A DNA stretch of 64,000 nucleotides from Roseibium sp. MMSF_3544 (GTDB taxonomy: Bacteria > Pseudomonadota > Alphaproteobacteria > Rhizobiales > Stappiaceae). Where the stretch lies: positions 186,001-250,000 of the forward strand of contig NZ_JASHKA010000001.1 of the NCBI RefSeq assembly GCF_030732845.1, given 5' to 3'. Under the pieces are notes generated by a model. The model was not told where the DNA came from, did no database searches, and saw nothing but the letters and a program-made list of their open reading frames with translations. How positions within the stretch are numbered: the stretch's first letter is position 1; each line of letters starts with the position of its first letter. Positions 36,224 through 44,325 of the stretch are shown here, piece by piece. The position numbers and the translations under genes were made by a program.

Positions 36224-36265
36224 ACTTTGCGTGCCTGTTTCTCGAACGTAAGGCAGTGCACCTCC

Positions 36266-37162
36266 CTAAGTGAGGTTAAAGCCCTTTGCGCGGATGAAGG
36301 CGCCGAATTGGTCGCGTTCGGGCACGGAATATTGGCGGCACTTGTCTTCTGACCAGCCGTAGAAGTCCGCTTTCCCGTATCGGTCTGTTGCGCGTTGCGT
36401 GGAATAAGGCTGCTGCGCTTGCCTGCGTTTGTCGTAAGCGGAAATCGTGCCGGAGGGCTCTCCTTCAGAATAAGTGTCTTCATGGACGGTCACCGAAAGG
36501 GGCAAGCGCATGCTGATGGTCGGCGCTTCGGCGACCGGGTAGCCGAATGCCAGCGCCGCAACAGGAAACACATGGTCCGGCAAGTCCAGAAGATCACTGA
36601 CGAGGGTTGCTTCATTGCGGATGGAGCTTATCGGACAGCAGCCGAGACCAATCGCTTCGGCAGCGGTGACGAATGCGGACAAGGCAATCGCCGCATCGAC
36701 GGCTGCGTTGAAGAAAGCATCGAGGTGATCGTTGGCAAAAGGCAATCCACGAAGCTCGTGCAGTTGTCTCTGACGACGATTGTTTCCGCAGAAAACGGCG
36801 ATGTTCGGAGCGTTACGAACCCACGGCAGGGGACCTGCCAATTCGAGTAACCTCGCTTTTTTGGCGTTGTTCCGGACGATTATGATGTCCCTTTGTTGAA
36901 GGTCACTCTTGGTTGGTGAGGCCAGGGCGGCGGCGCACAGCAGTCTGCAGAGCTGAGGGTCGACTTGTTCACTTGTGAACGACCGGCAGGAACCGCGCGA
37001 GATAAAGGAAGCCAGGAATTCTGAAGCGTTTTCAACGCCGGTCGTGTCCACGTCTTCGCCGTATCTGAACCTCAGTTGCTCTGACAGTGTCTTCATGGAA
37101 CGGTCCATTCTTTCTTTGCCAACGCCAAATCGCCTCGTCAGGTGGTGTTCTAACTCGTTCAT
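36266..37162 (-). CDS. Nitroreductase-family protein
   Basis: FMN-dependent nitroreductase-like protein of about 298 residues. FMN-contact regions are SRGSCRSFTSEQVDP (N-terminal Arg-Ser pattern) and LSAFVTAAEAIGLGCCPISSIRN. There is a C-terminal extension after FGYPVAEA carrying DKRRQAQ..YG-type residues. The ATG at 37162 was preferred to the GTG at 37174. Monocistronic and convergent with the GMC gene; the substrate is unknown. Confidence 0.82.
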   Translation of the reverse strand: MNELEHHLTRRFGVGKERMDRSMKTLSEQLRFRYGEDVDTTGVENASEFLASFISRGSCRSFTSEQVDPQLCRLLCAAALASPTKSDLQQRDIIIVRNNAKKARLLELAGPLPWVRNAPNIAVFCGNNRRQRQLHELRGLPFANDHLDAFFNAAVDAAIALSAFVTAAEAIGLGCCPISSIRNEATLVSDLLDLPDHVFPVAALAFGYPVAEAPTISMRLPLSVTVHEDTYSEGEPSGTISAYDKRRQAQQPYSTQRATDRYGKADFYGWSEDKCRQYSVPERDQFGAFIRAKGFNLT

Positions 37163-37350
37163 TTTCGCAAACACCTGGCAAGACTAATTTCATGGATTGG
37201 TGTCGGCGGGCGATTTTCTTTCAGAATTTGCAATTTCGATCAAAAATCCTGTTTAACGTCGTGCAGGGTGCGTCAAATACCGGTCCGACTCTGATAACAT
37301 TTTCAATCATTTCTGCAACTTATGCGATTGCATTGGTTGTTGGGTGATGC

Positions 37351-37365
37351 GCAATTCGAAATTGC
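37351..37365. promoter_or_regulatory. Short dyad upstream of the GNAT-like gene
   Basis: GCAATT-CGA-AATTGC, a perfect inverted repeat 28 bases before the ATG at 37393. It could be an operator; no regulator can be assigned. The rest of the 230-base gap 37163-37392 holds nothing recognisable. Confidence 0.4.
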
Positions 37366-37392
37366 GGCTGGTGTAATCGGGCTGGATGATCC

Positions 37393-38151
37393 ATGCAGAG
37401 ACTGGATTTTGAGTTGGACAAGGCGCAGGTCAAGCGTGCCTGGGGCGTGATCGACCGCGAATTCCAAAACCTTGATCTCGTCTTGCGCCGCGGTTCCGAT
37501 TTCGATGTCGTGGAGAAAATGGCAGCGGAAAGCGGATTCCCGCCGCTGGAAGGGCATTTCACACCGACGCTCAACACCTACACCCCGTCACAGGCCTTTT
37601 GGCTGGCGCTCACCGATAGCGACGGCAAGATGGCGGGGCGGGTATGTGCCCGCTTCGACAAAATGGAATACCCGATGACCCTGACGGATTTCTGGCGGAA
37701 ATACTTTCACCGCTGTTATCCGAATGCCGAGGGAGGGCAGGTGCGGCTGGCAGCGGAGCAACCGCGCGTCGGCCGCCGGATTACCGGAGACGTAGTCTAT
37801 CTTGGCGGAACATATGTCGCGCGCCCGTGGCGCAGGCACAAGCTCGGCGGGCTCTTGAACCAGCTTGCACAGATCGAGGCTCTCCATGACTGGGGAGCCG
37901 GATTTTATTACGGCTGGATTCAAGGGCACACGTTTCTGGACGGGTTCTGGCGGGAGTGCGGTTTTACCCGCTGCAGCCATAATGCTCTTGCCTGGGAAGA
38001 GCCGTTGCCTGGTACGCTGGATGCCAATCTGATTTTTGCGGGCAATAGTGTGGATGACGTGTGTGATCTGATAGATCGCGTTGCTCGTGAATCTCGAGCA
38101 ATTCCATCAGACAGAAAATCCGTACAATGCCCGCCCGGGTCTCGAACCTGA
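37393..38151 (+). CDS. GNAT-like acyltransferase, hypothetical
   Basis: Protein of 252 residues. A GNAT-like core is suggested by FWLALTDSDGKMAGRVCARF, DVVYLGGTYVARPWRRHKLGGLLNQLAQIEAL (possible acetyl-CoA binding loop RRHKLGGLL) and FWRECGFTRCS near the C-terminal strand. The last part (after VARES) looks non-homologous and is antisense to the PAS-like gene; the two reading frames overlap convergently by 188 bases. Function not assigned. Confidence 0.65.
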   Translation: MQRLDFELDKAQVKRAWGVIDREFQNLDLVLRRGSDFDVVEKMAAESGFPPLEGHFTPTLNTYTPSQAFWLALTDSDGKMAGRVCARFDKMEYPMTLTDFWRKYFHRCYPNAEGGQVRLAAEQPRVGRRITGDVVYLGGTYVARPWRRHKLGGLLNQLAQIEALHDWGAGFYYGWIQGHTFLDGFWRECGFTRCSHNALAWEEPLPGTLDANLIFAGNSVDDVCDLIDRVARESRAIPSDRKSVQCPPGSRT

Positions 38152-38569
38152 CCAGAAGCCGCTGAAGGGTCATGTCGGGAACGCCGGCTCCTAAACGGTT
38201 GCCGGTGCGCTGGATGTCGAGCCAGGGTTCACCCTTGAAAACGGAATGATAGCCGTCGGCAACGCCGGTACGGTACGCCTCAGGTAAAAAGCTTGTGGCC
38301 GGCTTCGGTGCATCCGGATCGAGAGCATGGGGGAAGAAGCGACGGAACGTGGTCTGGTTACCGGCGAAGGTGATCTTGGGCACGTCTCCGGGCTCAGCAT
38401 CCGGCAGCGTCAGCAGCAGCCAGGGGCTGAGCTTGGTCATGCGGCTGTCCCGGATCATGACGCCGCGATTTTCCTTCCAGGTATCGAGCAAAAACTGTGC
38501 TCGTTCCCCGGCCAGCCCGCTCTCTACATTTGAGATCGGAAGCGGCTCAACAAAGGTATTCTTGCTCAT
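37964..38569 (-). CDS. PAS-like domain protein
   Basis: Protein of 201 residues from ATG 38569. The central part (MTKLSPWLLLTLPDAEPGDVPKITFAG, YHSVFKGEPWLDIQRT, LVRFETRAGIVRIFCLMELLEI) resembles the PAS_5-like domain of small alphaproteobacterial proteins; no effector domain follows. The last 40 residues, rich in His and Pro, overlap the GNAT-like gene and may be read-through past a lost stop. Its start overlaps the small gene at 38547, making a three-gene unit with the XRE regulator. Confidence 0.62.
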   Translation of the reverse strand: MSKNTFVEPLPISNVESGLAGERAQFLLDTWKENRGVMIRDSRMTKLSPWLLLTLPDAEPGDVPKITFAGNQTTFRRFFPHALDPDAPKPATSFLPEAYRTGVADGYHSVFKGEPWLDIQRTGNRLGAGVPDMTLQRLLVRFETRAGIVRIFCLMELLEIHEQRDLSDHTRHPHYCPQKSDWHPAYQATALPRQEHYGCSG

Positions 38570-38810
38570 CAATCCGTCCAAACGGTCCCGGGTTCGGCAC
38601 AAATCCGCGTTGGATCGCTTCAGCGAATATGTCGCTGCGCGCTTCCGCGGCAAGTTGAGCTCTTTCCGCGTCGGTCAGAAGACTTGTCTGATCGTGGTTG
38701 AACATGTTGAAGCAGTGAAAATCGAGCAGATACAGGCAGTCATACCTTGCAGCGATTTCAAACAGCTCAAGAAACTCAAGTTGTATCTTCGTAAAGTCCT
38801 GCACACTCAT
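38547..38810 (-). CDS. Small hypothetical protein
   Basis: Soluble protein of about 87 residues from ATG 38810 (GTG 38822 is also possible). No known motif: LEFLELFEIAARYDCLYLLDF is a likely helical hairpin, followed by LLTDAERAQLAAEARSDIFAEAIQRG. It lies between the XRE regulator (7-19 bases upstream) and the PAS-like gene (23-base overlap), so it is probably made with them. Confidence 0.6.
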   Translation of the reverse strand: MSVQDFTKIQLEFLELFEIAARYDCLYLLDFHCFNMFNHDQTSLLTDAERAQLAAEARSDIFAEAIQRGFVPNPGPFGRIDEQEYLC

Positions 38811-38828
38811 GTTTTTTGCCACTTGCTG

Positions 38829-39215
38829 TTACTTTTTCAGTTTGACGAGAGCTTCATAGACGAAGAACACACTGTCCAGGATTTCGAACTGGTTCATGCG
38901 CTCGTTTTCCGGCTTGCGCTCATTTTGTTCCACGACGCTTTCCAGCGCCTTCAAGTAAAGGTCCTTGTCCAGGCTCCTGCGGTCTCGCTTTGCGCTTTCC
39001 TGCAACTCGCCGGGAAGCGGTGTCTTAAGTTCCCGGGACAAAAGCAGCATGTGTTCAGCGCTGAGCGACTGTTTTCCTTTTCGGATCCTTGACACGGAGG
39101 CCGGCGTCAAACTCAGGAGGTCGGCGACCTCCGTGTTTTTCATGCCGCTGGCTTCAATCGCGCTGTTTGCCCAAGTTGCGACGTCGAAGCTCGTTTCACC
39201 CGCAGGTGCTCCCAT
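38829..39215 (-). CDS. XRE-family HTH regulator
   Basis: Protein of 128 residues with a helix-turn-helix at about 19-58 (SGMKNTEVADLLSLTPASVSRIRKGKQSLSA) and a basic, helical C-terminal half (KRDRRSLDKDLYLKALESVVEQNERK). No effector or peptidase domain. First gene of a small operon with a hypothetical and a PAS-like protein; it may regulate its own operon. AT-rich sequence at 39216-39260 is the likely promoter. Confidence 0.8.
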   Translation of the reverse strand: MGAPAGETSFDVATWANSAIEASGMKNTEVADLLSLTPASVSRIRKGKQSLSAEHMLLLSRELKTPLPGELQESAKRDRRSLDKDLYLKALESVVEQNERKPENERMNQFEILDSVFFVYEALVKLKK

Positions 39216-39377
39216 GTTGCGTAATCCGTAATTTTTATTCTCAATTTAATAAATTTAGTTACGCGATGTGCCACGGAATTGCAACCTGAGAGTCCTGAAG
39301 GAGCGGCTGGAACCACCGGATTCTGGAAACTTCCTTAACGGAGCCCCACCGCAAAACTACAATCTGGGTAAACGAAA

Positions 39378-39400
39378 ACGCCCCCGGAGTCCGGGGGCGT
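39378..39400 (-). terminator. Rho-independent terminator of the ABC operon
   Basis: ACGCCCCCGG and CCGGGGGCGT form a 10-bp stem with a 3-base loop, 27 bases after the receptor stop, followed on the minus strand by TTTTCGTTT. Confidence 0.88.
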
Positions 39401-39426
39401 CCAACGATGACTTGAAAGTCATTGAA

Positions 39427-40677
39427 TTACTTCATGCCGAGCTGCAAACGCAGTGTCTCGGCAAGGTCCTTGACCGTGGCGTCAGTGTCGGCGCCTTCGG
39501 CGATTTCGACCATTGCTGCAGCGATCAGGTCGGTGACCGCGACGCCTTCAGCGCCCGGATAGGCGAACCAGGGACCAGCGTGATTGGCAACCTGTGTATG
39601 CGCAACCAGCGAGTTTGGATTGGCGTCATAGAAGGCACCGAGATAGGCCTTGTCCTCGATCACCTTGGCATTGGCGGGTGCATAGCCGGTGTTCTCGACG
39701 ATGATTTTCTGACCGTCCGGACCGGTGACGAAGGCGATGTATTCCCAGGCGGCCTTCTGCTTCGCTTCGTCGTCTGTCATCAGGACGATGGCGGAGCCGC
39801 CGGTTGGAAAGTAGACGGTTTCCTTGTCTTCCGCGACGATCGGGGTTGGCTTGACCGTCAGCTCAAACGCATCGCCGGCACCTTCCTCGAAACGCTTCTG
39901 CAGGGAAGAGCTCTCAAACATGATGCCGAGCGTTCCGGCCGGAAGCGCCTGGCGTGCTTCGTTCTGGCCATAGGGCTTCATACCGGCTTCCTTGACGAAG
40001 CGCTGGTAGAGGCCGGCAGCCTTCAGACCTGCTTCGCTGTCGAATGTGATGTCACTTTCGTCTTCGGTCATCGGGCGGCCGCCGTGAGCGCCGAGGAGGG
40101 ACTGGAACCGCCAGTCATGACGACCGATCCACACACCGTCGATGTTGTCACCGAGGGCATTGATCTTGGCCGCCAGCTCGATAATTCCGTCATATGTGGT
40201 GGGGAAGTCGTCCATGGAGCCGCCGGCCTGCTCGACCAGGGTCGGGTTAACGTACATGACCAGTGTCGAGGCCGATGTGCCGAGTGCGTGCTGTTTGCCT
40301 TCGTAAGAGCCGAGCGACAGGAGTGCCGGCGTGTATCCCATCTCACCCGCCTTGTCGCCGATGAAATCGTCAACCGGCTTGGTCAGGCCGCGGTCTTCCA
40401 GGATACGCCAGCGATTGAGGCCGACATAAGCGACATCCGGGGCTGTGCCGGCGACTGCTTCGCGCAGCAGGCGCTGAACACCGTCAGCGTAGCCCTCGGC
40501 GGGGCCGTCGATGACGATCTTGATGTCCGGATGCTTCTCCATGAACGCTGCGGCCAGCTTGTCCTGGGTTTCCGCCCAGATGGTTGGAATGGCATAGTGG
40601 ACGCGGATTTCGGTTTGCTCGGCACTTGCGGCAGTCGCTGCAAGGCCGAAGGCTGCTGCTATAAACAATGTCTTCAT
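39427..40677 (-). CDS. ABC transporter substrate-binding protein (family 1)
   Basis: Periplasmic receptor of 416 residues with signal peptide MKTLFIAAAFGLAATAASA, then EQTEIRVHYAIPTIWAE. Family-1 features are AFMEKHPDIKIVIDGPAEG, GTAPDVAYVGLNRW and ALPAGTLGIMFESSSL. The ATG at 40677 is preceded by GGAGG. Last gene of the operon from 43572 and followed by a strong terminator. The ligand is unknown; UgpB-like receptors of this class bind glycerol phosphodiesters or sugars. Confidence 0.9.
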   Translation of the reverse strand: MKTLFIAAAFGLAATAASAEQTEIRVHYAIPTIWAETQDKLAAAFMEKHPDIKIVIDGPAEGYADGVQRLLREAVAGTAPDVAYVGLNRWRILEDRGLTKPVDDFIGDKAGEMGYTPALLSLGSYEGKQHALGTSASTLVMYVNPTLVEQAGGSMDDFPTTYDGIIELAAKINALGDNIDGVWIGRHDWRFQSLLGAHGGRPMTEDESDITFDSEAGLKAAGLYQRFVKEAGMKPYGQNEARQALPAGTLGIMFESSSLQKRFEEGAGDAFELTVKPTPIVAEDKETVYFPTGGSAIVLMTDDEAKQKAAWEYIAFVTGPDGQKIIVENTGYAPANAKVIEDKAYLGAFYDANPNSLVAHTQVANHAGPWFAYPGAEGVAVTDLIAAAMVEIAEGADTDATVKDLAETLRLQLGMK

Positions 40678-40748
40678 AGTCTCAATGCCTCCTAATGGAT
40701 CGAACTCGGCACGGTTGGATCCGCGCTCCTCAAGGTGCGTTATGACGG

Positions 40749-41579
40749 TCATCCCTTCAGGCCTCCGGCTGCGAGACCTCGGGTGAATTTGCGTTGCGCG
40801 AGCAAAAAGGCGATTACCAGCGGGGCCGTGATCAGGGCGGCCGCGGCCATGAGTGGCCCGACATCGTCGCCCGACTCCTCGTCCCGGAAAAACAGGATGC
40901 CGCGCGGCGGCGTTGCCAGATCTGAATCCGTCGTGGCGATCAAAGGCCAGAACAGGTCGTTCCAGTGCGCCGTAATTGAGAAGATGGCGAAGGCGGTCGC
41001 TGCCGGCATTGCCAGCGGAAAGGCGATGCGCCAGACAATTGCGGTTTCGCTGAGCCCGTCGACTCGGGCCGCATCGAAGAGTTCGGAAGGCACCTGCGCG
41101 AGGAACTGACGGAACAGGAAAATTCCGAAGGCTGTCGGCACAAAGGGCAGAATGAGAGCCCAGTAGGTATTGAGGATACCGATCTGCGCAAAACCGAGGA
41201 AAATCGGAATGGCGGTGACGTGGAACGGCACGAGCAGAGCCGCAAGGACCAGACCAAAAATCAGTGTCCGGCCCGCGAAACGGCGATGCGCGAGGGCAAA
41301 GGCGCATGGAACGGCGAACAGGATCTGAAACGCAAGAATGCCAACAACGACGATGACGCCGTTCAGGAGGTATCTGGGGACGTCCGTTTCGGTCAGCGCC
41401 TTGGTGAAATTGCTCCATTCAATGCGCGAGGGCAGCAGCTGGATCGTTGCGGTGAAGATCTCGTCCTGCGGCTTGAAGGCGAGGGACACCATCCAGATGA
41501 AGGGCAACAGAATGGCGAGCGCGCCAATGAGAAGCAACGCAAGCGAGAGTGATCTGCCGAACAGTCGTCCCGGGGTCAT
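40749..41579 (-). CDS. ABC transporter permease (MalG/UgpE-like)
   Basis: Inner-membrane permease of 276 residues with six hydrophobic segments and EAA-type loop FDAARVDGLSETAIVWRIAFPLAMP, where the usual first Glu is Asp-Ala shifted. The ATG overlaps the stop of the partner permease. Confidence 0.92.
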   Translation of the reverse strand: MTPGRLFGRSLSLALLLIGALAILLPFIWMVSLAFKPQDEIFTATIQLLPSRIEWSNFTKALTETDVPRYLLNGVIVVVGILAFQILFAVPCAFALAHRRFAGRTLIFGLVLAALLVPFHVTAIPIFLGFAQIGILNTYWALILPFVPTAFGIFLFRQFLAQVPSELFDAARVDGLSETAIVWRIAFPLAMPAATAFAIFSITAHWNDLFWPLIATTDSDLATPPRGILFFRDEESGDDVGPLMAAAALITAPLVIAFLLAQRKFTRGLAAGGLKG

Positions 41580-42478
41580 CGGTAATGCACCCTCCGCTCG
41601 ACAATCCGGAACTGCATCAGGGTCAGCGTCAGCAGGACGGCAAAGAACACCATGGTGATCGCGCTGGCATATCCTGCCTTGAAATAGACGAAGCCCTCGC
41701 GATAGAGCGCATAGACCAGCGTATCCGACGCAAAAGCCGGACCGCCCTGGGTCAGCGTTGCGACTGTCTCGAACACCCGAAAAGCGTTGGTGGCCGTGAT
41801 CACGAGAACAAAAAGCGTGGTCGGGCCAAGCATCGGCCAGGTCACGGTCCAGAAGCGCGACCAGTTTCCACCGGCACCGTCAACTTCTGCGGCGTCGTAA
41901 AGTTCCGGCGGAATGGCAACGAGGCCTGCCAGAAACAGCACCATGTTGTAACCGACGGTCTGCCAGATGCCGATCACGGCGAGCGTATAAAGCACGATGC
42001 TGCGATCGCTGAGCCAGTTTCTCGGCTCGCCGCCAAGGCCGACCAGCGTCTGATTGACCACACCGAGGGAAGGGTGCAGCACCATCTGCCAGGCAACGGA
42101 CATGGCGACCAATGTGGCAGCGACCGGCAGGAAATAGACCGAGCGAAGCACGTTCGACAGCTGCGGCGCCCAGTCCATCATCCTGTGCAGACCGAGAGCG
42201 ACCAAAAGGCCCAGGCCAACGGCGGCAGGAATGACAATGGCGACATAAAGCAGTGTGTTAGTTATGGCCCGCCGGCCCAATGCGGATCCAAAAAGCTTTT
42301 CGTAGTTTTCCAGGCCGATCCAGCCAAAGCTTCGCGCGCCGAACTGGTAGTCGGTAAAGGACAGGACCGCGACAATCAGAACCGGCAGGAAAATGAACAT
42401 CAGCATGGCGAGCGTTGCCGGTCCAACCAGCCAGGTATTCGTTAGGGCATCACGGGCGGCGAGGGGCAGGCGTCTCAT
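41576..42478 (-). CDS. ABC transporter permease (MalF/UgpA-like)
   Basis: Inner-membrane permease of 300 residues with six hydrophobic segments and loop YDAAEVDGAGGNWSRFWTVTWPMLGP. The ATG at 42478 overlaps the ATPase stop. It forms the channel with the MalG-like subunit. Confidence 0.92.
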   Translation of the reverse strand: MRRLPLAARDALTNTWLVGPATLAMLMFIFLPVLIVAVLSFTDYQFGARSFGWIGLENYEKLFGSALGRRAITNTLLYVAIVIPAAVGLGLLVALGLHRMMDWAPQLSNVLRSVYFLPVAATLVAMSVAWQMVLHPSLGVVNQTLVGLGGEPRNWLSDRSIVLYTLAVIGIWQTVGYNMVLFLAGLVAIPPELYDAAEVDGAGGNWSRFWTVTWPMLGPTTLFVLVITATNAFRVFETVATLTQGGPAFASDTLVYALYREGFVYFKAGYASAITMVFFAVLLTLTLMQFRIVERRVHYR

Positions 42479-43572
42479 CGCGCATGCTCCGCATTAAGGC
42501 GTTTGCCCGATTGCCTGTCGAAGAGATGCAGGCGCTCCGGTGAAACACCAAGGCGGACTTCGCTTCCGGGTGCCGGCACCGGATAATCGCCCGGCGCAAT
42601 CGCCAGGATTTCTTTTCCGCGCTCGGTGCGCAGGCCGAGCACCGTTTCGGAGCCGAGAAATTCCGCAGTTTCCAGGCGTGCGCCAAAATGACCGCCTGCG
42701 GCAGGTGCAAGGTGCTCCGGACGAATGCCGATCAGGGCATTGACGGGATACCCGTTCATCTGGCCCAGGCCGTCATCCGGCTCGAAAAAGTTTATCGAAT
42801 TGGTGCCGATGAAGGCGGCAACTTCCTTGTCTGCGGGCCGGTCATAAAGGTCGCGCGGAGACCCTGCCTGGGCCACCTTGCCCTTGATCATCACAATGAT
42901 CTGGTCTGCCATGGCCATCGCCTCGACCTGGTCGTGGGTTACATAGACGAACGGGCGATCCGTGCGTTTGTGAAGGGAAACCAGTTCGGAGCGCATCTTC
43001 ACCCGCAACCTCGCGTCGAGGTTGGAAAGCGGCTCATCCAGCAGAAACATCACCGGGTCCCGCACCAGAGCGCGGCCCAGGGCGACGCGCTGTTTCTGAC
43101 CACCAGACAGGCTGTTGGGTTTGCGGTGAAGCAGATCGGCAAGGCTCAGTATGTCAGCTGTTTCCGTGACCTTCTTCGTGATCAATTCGCGTGCGGTAGC
43201 GCTGCCGGGCGCCAGACGGCCCAGTCCCGGTACGCGGCTGAAGGCATTCAGGTGGCGCATGGTCAGTGGCAGGGCGATGTTCTGGAAAACAGTCAGATGC
43301 GGATAAAGCGCGTAGGACTGGAACACCATGGCGATGTTCCGCTCATAAGCGGTTTTATCGGCAACATTTTCGCCGCTCAGGAGAACCTCGCCTTCCGTCG
43401 GCCGGTCCAGTCCGGCCATGATCCTGAGCGTCGTCGACTTGCCGCATCCGGAGGCGCCTAGAAGTGCAGTAAAGCTGCCGTCGCGAACCGTCACGTTGAC
43501 CGCGTCGAGCACGGTTGATGCACCGAACCGCCTCGTCACGTCCCGCAATTCCAGTACGGCCTGTGAAGTCAT
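42475..43572 (-). CDS. ABC transporter ATPase (MalK/UgpC family)
   Basis: ATPase of 365 residues: Walker A GASGCGKST, Q-loop VFQSYALYP, signature LSGGQKQRV, Walker B FLLDEPLSNLD, H-loop THD and a C-terminal TOBE domain. An insertion of about 20 residues (NAFSRVPGLGRLAPGSATARELITKK) follows the Q-loop region. ATG 43572 was used; GTG 43578 is possible. First gene of the importer; a DeoR-type operator lies 19 bases upstream. Confidence 0.9.
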   Translation of the reverse strand: MTSQAVLELRDVTRRFGASTVLDAVNVTVRDGSFTALLGASGCGKSTTLRIMAGLDRPTEGEVLLSGENVADKTAYERNIAMVFQSYALYPHLTVFQNIALPLTMRHLNAFSRVPGLGRLAPGSATARELITKKVTETADILSLADLLHRKPNSLSGGQKQRVALGRALVRDPVMFLLDEPLSNLDARLRVKMRSELVSLHKRTDRPFVYVTHDQVEAMAMADQIIVMIKGKVAQAGSPRDLYDRPADKEVAAFIGTNSINFFEPDDGLGQMNGYPVNALIGIRPEHLAPAAGGHFGARLETAEFLGSETVLGLRTERGKEILAIAPGDYPVPAPGSEVRLGVSPERLHLFDRQSGKRLNAEHAR

Positions 43573-43590
43573 GCTCACGTTACCAGTTGA

Positions 43591-43606
43591 TGTAAGTTTT
43601 CTTACA
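43591..43606. promoter_or_regulatory. DeoR-type operator 1
   Basis: TGTAAGTTTTCTTACA, 6-bp arms with a 4-base centre. It shares the TGTAA-N6-TTACA frame with the site at 44283 and sits between the LOG-like gene and the ABC ATPase gene. Confidence 0.72.
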
Positions 43607-43629
43607 TTTAGGGCTAGGTGATGTAGCTA

Positions 43630-44262
43630 TTATGACAGTTCGATGCGCGCCATAAGATGTTTGGCCATCCGCTTGACTGCATCGTCCGGCCCGTCCGCTG
43701 CCTCAAGACCTTCCACATGAGGTGCACCGAGCAGACCGATCACAGGCTTTGAGAAGTGCAGGCCATAAGCGATTTCGCTGAGCGTGCCGTAGGATCCGCC
43801 GACCGCAATCAGAACCTCGCAGGACTTGGCGATGATCATGTTGCGGGCTTCGCTCAGGCCCGTTGCGATCGGAAGGGCAATATAAGGGTTGGCCAAACGC
43901 CAGTCGTGATCCGGGACGAGGCCTACCGAAAGTCCGCCAGATTCATGGCAGCCCTTGGCTGCCGCGTACATGACGCCACTTTTTCCGCCACAGATCACCG
44001 TCAAACCCATTCGCCCGAGATCGGCGCCGATCGCTTCGGCAGCCTCCATTTGCGCATCGGTTGCATCGCGCGGCCCAATCATGCCGATCGGGATGCGCCG
44101 CGCCTTGCCGGTTGCCTGAATTTTTTGCACTGCGTCGAGCGCCGATACTTCAGTTGCGCCATTCGGAACGTCCGCGCTTTCCCACCTCCAGGTCCAGGGA
44201 TCGAGCCTGCCGTGTTCACTGTAGATATTGGCGTCATGTAAAAAATAGTGAGTCTGGACCAT
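43630..44262 (-). CDS. LOG/TIGR00725-like Rossmann-fold protein
   Basis: Protein of 210 residues from ATG 44262 (upstream in-frame codons lie under the DeoR gene). The SLOG/LOG-type fold is shown by IGMIGPRD, TVICGGKSGVMYAAAKGCHESGG, GLSEARNMIIAKSCEVLIAVGGSYGTLSEI (GGSYGT at 155-160, Glu163) and KPVIGL. Relatives are cytokinin-activating phosphoribohydrolases and TIGR00725 nucleotide-binding proteins. It is bracketed by the two DeoR-type sites and lies upstream of the ABC operon; nucleotide or nucleoside turnover is a reasonable inference. Confidence 0.8.
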   Translation of the reverse strand: MVQTHYFLHDANIYSEHGRLDPWTWRWESADVPNGATEVSALDAVQKIQATGKARRIPIGMIGPRDATDAQMEAAEAIGADLGRMGLTVICGGKSGVMYAAAKGCHESGGLSVGLVPDHDWRLANPYIALPIATGLSEARNMIIAKSCEVLIAVGGSYGTLSEIAYGLHFSKPVIGLLGAPHVEGLEAADGPDDAVKRMAKHLMARIELS

Positions 44263-44282
44263 TGGCGTCTTTCGCAATTCCC

Positions 44283-44298
44283 TGTAAGATATTTTACA
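44283..44298. promoter_or_regulatory. DeoR-type operator 2
   Basis: TGTAAGATATTTTACA between the LOG-like gene and the divergent DeoR gene, matching the site at 43591 in the TGTAA...TTACA arms and their 6-base spacing. Confidence 0.72.
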
Positions 44299-44325
44299 TA
44301 TCTTGCATGGGAACCTGACAGTTTC

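Noticed and set aside
36230-36265. Hairpin CCTC...GAGG after the GMC gene
   Set aside because: Stem of only four bases and no U-run; not convincing as a terminator.
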